From the IMG/VR virus record IMGVR_UViG_3300027810_000028, positions 1 through 36,153 of that record: a DNA stretch of 36,153 bases; one strand, written 5' to 3'. Of the stretch, positions 30,546 to 36,153 are shown one piece after another. The position numbers and the translations under genes were made by a program. The stretch is from a virus. Each line of letters starts with the position of its first letter. Positions within the stretch are counted from its first letter, which is position 1. The notes beneath the pieces were generated by a model. That model saw only the letters and a list, made by a program, of their open reading frames with translations, had not been told where the DNA came from and searched no databases.

Positions 30546-31493
30546 CTACGCTGGGACAGCTATACTTAAAGCTGACTCAGGACGTAATACTTGTACACCG
30601 TAAAGTGTATCAGCAGTAAACAAGTCACCCAACCACTCTTGTTTGTACTGTGATTGTGAACGGACACCCATTTGTTCAACAAGAACTAGAGCATCTTTAT
30701 GACCAATCATAGCACCAACAGTGTCAACAGCAGATGCACTGTTATCACCAGCAGTTTCAACTACAGGGCAGTTAGAAGATACATAAACATCAATACCGTA
30801 TAAAGAACCGATTTGACCATTCATTACACCACGACCATCAACAAAGTCACTACTTGTGTAGCGATCAATACCCATGATTGTTTGACGTACTGAAGGTGGT
30901 ACAATAATGAAACGGTTGTCCATTGGAGTATCAGCATCATCTAATTGTTTAACAGCCATACGGAAAGCAAGATCCGTAAATACATCTGTTGCAGCTACAG
31001 TATCAACTGCGTAAGCAGCAAGACCGTTAGCAGCATCAATGTAGAAGCTGTTACTATGTACATAGTCAGAACCAGAACCGTTATCATCACCTAGTTTTTT
31101 ACCTAGAGCAAAGAGATCAGTATCTACTTGACGAGCTAGAGCGTGACCAGCATCATCTGTGTAAAACTTACGCATAGAAGCTAGAGCTTGTACATCTGTA
31201 ATGTCTTCAATCATACGAGAGTACTCGTAATGTTTGTCAACAGTAACTTGCACTTCGTTTTCAGTAGCAGCAATCAAGGTTACTTGAGTTGAAGCTGCCT
31301 TAGCAGAAGCAGAACCACGAGTAGGTTTAGGGATATGAAGTGTATCACCCTTCTTACCTTTCATTGGCATTGTGTTAACTAAGTTCGCAAGAACCAAGTT
31401 TGATTTGTAGGCCGCAACAATTTCATCACTCCAAATTTCTGGAATGAATTTAGCTGCGGTTGCGTTGGTTACGTGTGCTGTTCCTAAAGCCAT
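30546..31493 (-). CDS. Major capsid protein, HK97/P22-type fold
   Basis: This 315 aa protein follows the scaffold gene and has the pattern of marine podovirus coat proteins: PEIWSDEIVAAYKSNLVLANLVN near the start, GDTLHIPKP, HYEYSRMIEDITD and a C-terminal YGVQVLRPESAL. It forms the icosahedral shell. AAAGGTAA precedes the ATG. A strong hairpin follows the stop. Confidence 0.92.
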   Translation of the reverse strand: MALGTAHVTNATAAKFIPEIWSDEIVAAYKSNLVLANLVNTMPMKGKKGDTLHIPKPTRGSASAKAASTQVTLIAATENEVQVTVDKHYEYSRMIEDITDVQALASMRKFYTDDAGHALARQVDTDLFALGKKLGDDNGSGSDYVHSNSFYIDAANGLAAYAVDTVAATDVFTDLAFRMAVKQLDDADTPMDNRFIIVPPSVRQTIMGIDRYTSSDFVDGRGVMNGQIGSLYGIDVYVSSNCPVVETAGDNSASAVDTVGAMIGHKDALVLVEQMGVRSQSQYKQEWLGDLFTADTLYGVQVLRPESALSIAVPA

Positions 31494-31519
31494 TTTTTAT
31501 ATTACCTTTCTAATTTAAG

Positions 31520-32344
31520 TTAAGCCCTAACACGACCTTCTTCATAAGCTATTAATAATTCATCAGCTAGTTGTTGGTATCGTTTAGGATCATTTTGCAT
31601 CAAGTTCATAATTTCAGAGCGCCTGTAAATCTTCTTAGATTTTGACTCACCTGTACCTTTAGCTGATCCAGTAGAAGCAGCCTTACGCTGTTGTCCTCTA
31701 TCCTTATTAGCAATCTCTTTTGTTTGTGAAGCCACCTGTAATTTTTCCTTCCAATTTGTAAGGAGTTCATCAGCGGCATCAAAGTCAAACTTAGAATCTG
31801 CTCTAACTAATAGTTCAGTACGTACCTTAGAGGCTTTTATCCATTCTTGGAAAGGCTCACTTTGAGCAGTTGCCATAAAATCTGGATGGACACTATTAAG
31901 TTTCCCTATAGCTTCCTGTTTTAATAGTTCTTGTTTCAACTGTTTTATTTCCTGAATATCAGGATTAGCCGAGATAGTTCTATTTATAGACTCTTGAGGT
32001 TTGTCAAAAAAATCAATCTCTTCTTCGGGTTCATTCGCTCCTTGGGCGTTACTGTTGAGGTTTGTTTTAACAAAATCATCTACAAGTTTCCGCAGTTCCC
32101 CAACTTCAGAGCTTTGTCTACCCACTAGTTTTTCAGCTTCCGAGTGCATCTGAACAATTTCAGTTACGCTCTTGCCTCTATACTTTTCAGGTAGTTCTTC
32201 CTCTTCTGCTACGTTACCATCAGCTTCTACTTCTTCACTTAGGCTATCCTCTTCAGGTTCTAAGCTATTAAAGGTTTCTAGCTGTTCATCTTCTTGCAAA
32301 GACTCTTCGTTAAATTCCTCTGGTTCTTCTACAAATGTTGCCAT
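31520..32344 (-). CDS. Scaffolding protein
   Basis: This 274 aa protein is very acidic in its first 60 residues (runs of E and D), helical in the middle and basic at the end (GESKSKKIYRRSEIMNLM), the usual makeup of a podovirus scaffold whose basic C-terminal helices bind coat protein. It lies directly before the coat protein gene. It guides procapsid assembly and then leaves the shell. Confidence 0.85.
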   Translation of the reverse strand: MATFVEEPEEFNEESLQEDEQLETFNSLEPEEDSLSEEVEADGNVAEEEELPEKYRGKSVTEIVQMHSEAEKLVGRQSSEVGELRKLVDDFVKTNLNSNAQGANEPEEEIDFFDKPQESINRTISANPDIQEIKQLKQELLKQEAIGKLNSVHPDFMATAQSEPFQEWIKASKVRTELLVRADSKFDFDAADELLTNWKEKLQVASQTKEIANKDRGQQRKAASTGSAKGTGESKSKKIYRRSEIMNLMQNDPKRYQQLADELLIAYEEGRVRA

Positions 32345-32388
32345 TTTATTATAAACTCCGTACTTAAAAAAGTATTGTGGATTAAGGG

Positions 32389-32607
32389 TTAATGTTTTCT
32401 AGCGGCTTTGCTGTGATCTCTAGCCCATTTCATAGTTGCCCCAGGAAAATCCCCAGATACAGCATCTAATACAGAGGTCACAGGCGAAATTATCCGCTTG
32501 GCTTTACTATCACACTCTGTACACTTTGTTTCCTTCTCTTCGGAATCAATGAAGTGTTCAGTTATGTGACCATCGGGACACTTAAAATCAAACAGTCTAC
32601 GTGTCAT
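32389..32607 (-). CDS. FmdB-like zinc-ribbon protein, 72 aa
   Basis: The N-terminus (FDFKCPDGHITEH) and a later KCTECDSKAKRII resemble the FmdB-type ribbon, but the first knuckle is CPDGH, with His in place of the second Cys. A C-terminal basic part follows. This is common among small phage genes near portal and scaffold. It overlaps the upstream 84 aa gene by 11 nt. It is not a rubredoxin. Confidence 0.75.
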   Translation of the reverse strand: MTRRLFDFKCPDGHITEHFIDSEEKETKCTECDSKAKRIISPVTSVLDAVSGDFPGATMKWARDHSKAARKH

Positions 32608-32851
32608 AATCAGGCGTGTTCTCTTGAATGATTATAGAATCGTAAGCTGCTTGTACAGTGTCTTCCATGTTTAATAAAGTATTCAAAATAAAAATTTGCC
32701 CTTGCGTTTGAAACAAGTGCCTTTCATTTTCAATACCTTCTATCTCAAAATTATTCTTATCTATCTCTACTTGCTTTATAAGTTGACTCCACCCTTCGGT
32801 ATTAAATAAGTCAAAGTAAGTTTCGTAGTACTTCTGATCTTCTGGTGTCAT
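32597..32851 (-). CDS. Conserved small protein near the portal gene, 84 aa
   Basis: AGGAG precedes the ATG. The product (MTPEDQKYYETYFDLFNTEG at the start) is acidic and helical, and resembles small proteins found between portal and scaffold genes of marine podoviruses. Function unknown. It is the first gene after the minus-strand promoter at 32918-32946. Confidence 0.75.
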   Translation of the reverse strand: MTPEDQKYYETYFDLFNTEGWSQLIKQVEIDKNNFEIEGIENERHLFQTQGQIFILNTLLNMEDTVQAAYDSIIIQENTPDYDT

Positions 32852-32870
32852 ACATTCTCCTAATTAGGTG

Positions 32871-32899
32871 TTGACATTTTTTATACAATATGTTATAGT
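32871..32899 (+). promoter_or_regulatory. Sigma-70-type promoter pointing against the late genes
   Basis: TTGACA (32871-32876), a 17-nt spacer and TATAGT (32894-32899). It would start an RNA near 32906 running rightward, antisense to the 46 aa and portal genes. No credible plus-strand gene follows. Confidence 0.55.
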
Positions 32900-32911
32900 T
32901 CTTTCAACTAT
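32895..32911. promoter_or_regulatory. Inverted repeat between face-to-face promoters
   Basis: ATAGTT (32895-32900) and AACTAT (32906-32911) form a 6-bp inverted repeat around CTTTC. It covers the -10 of the plus promoter and the probable start sites of both promoters, a fitting place for an operator. No binding protein is known. Confidence 0.4.
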
Positions 32912-32917
32912 GACGCG

Positions 32918-32946
32918 AGTATACCACACTAATATACTTTTGTCAA
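32918..32946 (-). promoter_or_regulatory. Sigma-70-type promoter for the capsid genes
   Basis: On the minus strand: TTGACA (32946-32941), a 17-nt spacer and TATACT (32923-32918). It starts near 32911 and would feed the 84 aa, zinc-ribbon, scaffold and coat protein genes. Confidence 0.78.
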
Positions 32947-32949
32947 GTA

Positions 32950-33090
32950 TTATTTTTTATTTATTTTCTTAGCTGGTGGAGTACACTTACAACTTGGTTC
33001 TCCTTCTAGTTTAACAAGTCTTTTTTCTATGCTTGCTAAGATAGTGTTTATCTCTATTAGGACACCATCTAACTCTTGCTTACTAACCAT
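32950..33090 (-). CDS. Small protein after portal, 46 aa
   Basis: The ATG overlaps the portal stop by 8 nt, so it is coupled to portal translation. The product begins MVSKQELDGVLIEINTILAS, forms a probable short coiled coil, then has a CKC motif and a lysine-rich end. No family recognised. The stop lies at the edge of the downstream promoter. Confidence 0.65.
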   Translation of the reverse strand: MVSKQELDGVLIEINTILASIEKRLVKLEGEPSCKCTPPAKKINKK

Positions 33091-35056
33091 TTTTATTTCC
33101 CATTTGTAGTTTAACAATATTTTCTTTAGTGTCTAACTCTTGTTGTTTTAGGCTTAACTCTGCCATAGCAAGAGCTTGTTGGAACTCGTCAGCGGGTAAA
33201 GTCTTAGCAATAGCAGCTATACGATCTGTTTCTTCTGCAACAGGAAGTAACTGAGTTTCAACTTGGTTCTGCATTACACGACTTTGTATCTCAGCAGCTT
33301 CTAACTTCATTTTTTCTAGGTTTACTTTAGCCATTTCTAACTCAAACTGTTTACGCAGTTGTTGTTCTTGCATTGCAGCTTGTTGTTCTTGTGGGCTAGG
33401 TGGTTGGTTAGCTTGTTTAATAGTAGATATAATTTCTTCTCTACGAGATAAGTTCATAGACTCTACAATAGACTCAACAAGTATACTGTACATAGGACTT
33501 TCTGCTGGCATTGTTTGTAGAAGCTGTACTAGTTGTGTTACTTCATACTCACGAGCAATGATACCTAAAGAACTAGAAGCAACAAACTTGTGGTCTTGAG
33601 CTTTGTATAGTTCAGGATCAAACTGCATGTACCTGTGCATTGCTTTCTCAACAAAAGGTATTAAGAAAGTATCTTGGAAGTTTAACAATGTACGCTTGTG
33701 TCGTTTAATAATAGCACCAAGAGACATAGACATGCCAGCAGCAGTACCATCAGGACTCATAGGACTTGTATTATCTACAGCACCAGTAGCTTGCTGCACC
33801 ATTGTTTGTAATTGAGTACCTTGAGAGAATGTAATATTATCTACAGCACCAAACTTAAACGGTTGTAGGATCTCAGAAGGGTTACCATTAGTTAGTAAAG
33901 TTTTTCCGGGAGCTATTGATAGTTGTGAACCACGAGGCATACGAGAAGCATCTACTGCCATCATAGGATGTACTGTTAGTGCTAAAGCATCTATACGTGC
34001 GCGTAGCTCCGTGTCTAATGCTTTCTGACTGTTATACCCCTTCTCACATATTCCACGACCCCAGAAGCGACTAGGGACGTTATCCCATTTAAAGGCTACA
34101 ATAGGTCTGTCTTCCATCATATACGGATTTGCTACAACTTTTAGTAGAGTTGTTTCATTAGCAATTATAACTATAGCTTCTACATAAGAAGAATCTGTAT
34201 CTTCTTTACTACCGTAAGGATTAAGAGCAACAGCAATTTCATCTTCTTGTAAGTCTTCGTCTTCTGCATCTTCAAATAAAGTTCTAGGAACTAAGCCATA
34301 GTATTTAGTTAGTCGAACTCTATCATCTGTTTCGTATGTCATTTCTTGGTCAGGCTCTAACTCTGAATCTGACTCTACAGTACCAACCTCAACATCACGA
34401 TAAATACCTTTTTCAATATCCATTTCTACTTGGTGTTTAGGTACGTACATATCTACTGCACAACCTAGAGCTTCTTCTATGCTAGTAGCTAGAGGATCAA
34501 TAAGAAAGTTTTGTGGCATGATAGGACGTAGCTTAACTAAAAATCTATTTCTTTCTAGTACACCACCAGCTTGCATACCTTCAGGTGTTTGTTGTGTGTG
34601 TGGGATATGTTCTTTAGTTTCTTCTAAGTATACTTCACCAATACCTGTACCAAACACAGCAGCATTAAGCAAACACTCTGATATAGAAGAACGTGCTTTA
34701 CCAAACTGCATGTCTTCATCAAGTTGTTTTCTGGTAAACTCTATATCAGCAGAACCATTTTGGTCTTGAACATCATCTCTAATGTCAAACCAACGCCCTC
34801 TACCGAAAGTAGCTTCCTCTACTTCTGCTACACTAGACTCTACTGCTTGTTGTAGTGCAGGTGTAATGATGCGACTACGTTCAGTATCTCGCATACTATC
34901 TTCTTTAGCCCAGATACCACGCCATAGCCTGTAGTATTCATCATGGCTAGTACGATAGTTATTATTGTAGTTGTCTCTCCAACCATCACACTTATCTATA
35001 ACCCATTGCTCTAGCTTTTGTCCAGAGTATATATTATCGTTTGTTTCATTTTCCAT
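33083..35056 (-). CDS. Portal (head-tail connector) protein
   Basis: This 657 aa protein follows terL and has portal features: an N-terminal WRDNYNNNYRTSHDEYYRLWRG segment, RSRIITPALQQAVESSVAEVEEA, RFWGRGICEKGYNSQKALD and a long C-terminal coiled-coil rich in Q and E (about 550-650). It forms the ring at one capsid vertex through which DNA enters and leaves. Its size is within the larger podovirus portals. It starts 2 nt after the terL stop. Confidence 0.9.
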   Translation of the reverse strand: MENETNDNIYSGQKLEQWVIDKCDGWRDNYNNNYRTSHDEYYRLWRGIWAKEDSMRDTERSRIITPALQQAVESSVAEVEEATFGRGRWFDIRDDVQDQNGSADIEFTRKQLDEDMQFGKARSSISECLLNAAVFGTGIGEVYLEETKEHIPHTQQTPEGMQAGGVLERNRFLVKLRPIMPQNFLIDPLATSIEEALGCAVDMYVPKHQVEMDIEKGIYRDVEVGTVESDSELEPDQEMTYETDDRVRLTKYYGLVPRTLFEDAEDEDLQEDEIAVALNPYGSKEDTDSSYVEAIVIIANETTLLKVVANPYMMEDRPIVAFKWDNVPSRFWGRGICEKGYNSQKALDTELRARIDALALTVHPMMAVDASRMPRGSQLSIAPGKTLLTNGNPSEILQPFKFGAVDNITFSQGTQLQTMVQQATGAVDNTSPMSPDGTAAGMSMSLGAIIKRHKRTLLNFQDTFLIPFVEKAMHRYMQFDPELYKAQDHKFVASSSLGIIAREYEVTQLVQLLQTMPAESPMYSILVESIVESMNLSRREEIISTIKQANQPPSPQEQQAAMQEQQLRKQFELEMAKVNLEKMKLEAAEIQSRVMQNQVETQLLPVAEETDRIAAIAKTLPADEFQQALAMAELSLKQQELDTKENIVKLQMGNKNG

Positions 35057-35058
35057 TA

Positions 35059-36153
35059 TTAGTAACCTGCTATTGGATCAATAAATGTAAACTCGTTATC
35101 ATCTTCAAAATCAAAACTATAAGCTACTATAGCTAGTTGATCTATGTATGCCAACGAATCAATTAAGTCATCATGTACTAAAGGGTTAGGGAACTGGAAC
35201 AATTCATCTAAGAACTCTGCGTTCCAATCTCCTACCCCTAGTGTTATCACACCCTGCTCGAATCTGCCCTGTAGTCCCCAGATTACCCTGTCTATCTTAC
35301 GTTTGTTACCGTGAGTTAACTCTTCTAAACGAAAAAACTTCTGTCTTGACTTCTGTAAGTCCATCAGGTACGGAAGCACCGCGTTTTTCAACGCGCCCTT
35401 TTCTATACCCACTGCAATAGGCTCATACTTAGCAACCACGTTAAAAATCTTCTGTGCAGTTTTCTTTATATCCCACCTACCGTAGACAATATCCTCTACG
35501 AACCACCCATCTTCATTAACTTTTACTACACTAATAGCAGTCTGATCTAATTTTTTACTTTTAGATGTAGTTGCTTTGGCAACATCTGCAAAACCTGCTA
35601 AATCTATGGCGATATAGTACTCACCTATAGCTGGTGGTTCATCTGCAAACTTAACCCACTCTTCTTTAAAGATTTCACTACCCATAGCCTCAAAAGAAGC
35701 CATAAATTCTTGACGAAACGAATAAGTAGACATAGATTTCTTTGCAATTTCTATTTCTTCTGGGTCTAACAGAGGGTTATCGTAGCTTGTAAAGTGCCAA
35801 CCCTCGTATGTTTCATCATCACCTAGCTCTGCGTACTTATATAACTCATAGAAATGATTTCTTCCCATTGGAGTACCAATGAATAGTGTCTCACCCTTGT
35901 TATCTGCTAGAGCTGGACGTAAAATCTGTTCAAATACAGTAGGCTTCATGTCAGCATACTCATCAAGAACTAAAAATTTTAGACTAACACCCCTCATTGT
36001 CTCAGGCCTGTCTGCACCTTTTAGAGATATAACAGCACCGTTAACTAAAGTTATCTGTAAGTTGTTTATATGTGCAGATTTGATAACAGGACTTCCTAGT
36101 TCTAGCAAAGTCTGCCACATAATATCTCTGGCCTGACCCTGTGTAGGAGCAAC
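35059..36153 (-). CDS. terL: Terminase large subunit, C-terminal part (open at the window end)
   Basis: This part holds Walker B (KFLVLDEYADM), a TPMGRNHFYELY coupling segment, and the nuclease domain: YIAIDLAGFAD with a metal-binding Asp, later GIEKGALKNAV and HDDLIDSLAYI near the end. The frame stays open to 36153; the last 54 bases repeat bases 1-54, so the gene continues at 219-1. The complete protein is about 419 aa. It cuts and pumps DNA into the capsid through the portal encoded next to it. Confidence 0.94.
   Translation of the reverse strand, partial: VAPTQGQARDIMWQTLLELGSPVIKSAHINNLQITLVNGAVISLKGADRPETMRGVSLKFLVLDEYADMKPTVFEQILRPALADNKGETLFIGTPMGRNHFYELYKYAELGDDETYEGWHFTSYDNPLLDPEEIEIAKKSMSTYSFRQEFMASFEAMGSEIFKEEWVKFADEPPAIGEYYIAIDLAGFADVAKATTSKSKKLDQTAISVVKVNEDGWFVEDIVYGRWDIKKTAQKIFNVVAKYEPIAVGIEKGALKNAVLPYLMDLQKSRQKFFRLEELTHGNKRKIDRVIWGLQGRFEQGVITLGVGDWNAEFLDELFQFPNPLVHDDLIDSLAYIDQLAIVAYSFDFEDDNEFTFIDPIAGY
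36100..36153. repeat. 54-bp terminal overlap with bases 1-54
   Basis: The last 54 bases match the first 54 except at 36142 (T) versus 43 (C), a synonymous change in a Thr codon of terL (ACA versus ACG). The repeat lies inside a coding gene, which fits a circular assembly overlap better than a physical terminal repeat. Confidence 0.93.

Noticed and set aside
32389-32607. Possible rubredoxin partner for AlkB
   Set aside because: Rubredoxin needs two CxxCG knuckles; this protein has CPDGH and CTEC, and matches an FmdB-type ribbon better. The ribbon at 10776-11066 also lacks the rubredoxin spacing.
36100-36153. Physical direct terminal repeat of the virion DNA
   Set aside because: The repeat is only 54 bp, has a mismatch and lies inside terL, so an assembly overlap of a circular genome is the simpler reading.

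Overview
The window looks like one complete genome, about 36.1 kb, of a lytic marine-type podovirus. The first 54 bases recur at the end (36100-36153) with one mismatch, and the terminase large subunit gene runs across that junction, so the sequence is a circular assembly cut inside terL, with a unit length of about 36,099 bp. No integrase, repressor, tRNA or phage RNA polymerase was seen. The window is AT-rich, and the gene set (T7-like primase-helicase, family A DNA polymerase, T7-like endonuclease I, class I ribonucleotide reductase, DUF3310, metallophosphoesterase, HK97/P22-type coat protein) resembles marine podoviruses without their own RNA polymerase, such as the HTVC010P-like groups. 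That placement is inference from gene content; the host is probably a Gram-negative marine bacterium but cannot be named.

The genome has two divergent halves leaving a control region (1089-2031). The plus half (2032-15382) is the early/replication half. It starts with about a dozen small genes, mostly unrecognised, including a possible papain-like cysteine protease. Then come primase-helicase, a methyltransferase, DNA polymerase, a small lipoprotein behind a strong promoter, a single-strand binding protein, 5'-3' exonuclease, endonuclease I, a zinc-ribbon protein, a metallophosphoesterase, DUF3310, and nrdB-nrdA. It ends at a hairpin terminator (15389-15423).

The minus half is the late half. 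Read in transcription order from 1088 leftward and round the junction it is: terS, lysozyme, terL, portal, three small proteins, scaffold, coat protein, four fibre-region genes, a holin-like protein, a phospholipase A2-like protein, tail adaptor and nozzle proteins, a collar-type fibre, a GNAT-like protein, a protein with an S74-type chaperone domain, two ejection proteins, two small basic proteins and, last before the terminator, a gene for an AlkB-type alkane monooxygenase.

Transcription seems to depend on the host sigma-70 enzyme. Seven near-consensus TTGACA promoters lie in the few intergenic gaps, including a perfect TTGACA-17-TATAAT facing terS and a face-to-face pair upstream of the portal gene.

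The most notable item is the AlkB-like membrane di-iron oxygenase (15438-16622). Its histidine boxes align by eye with Pseudomonas putida AlkB, but the third box reads QxxHH instead of HxxHH, a change known from front-end fatty acid desaturases. No rubredoxin or reductase is encoded, so it would need host electron carriers. It looks like an auxiliary metabolic gene carried as the last gene of the late operon.
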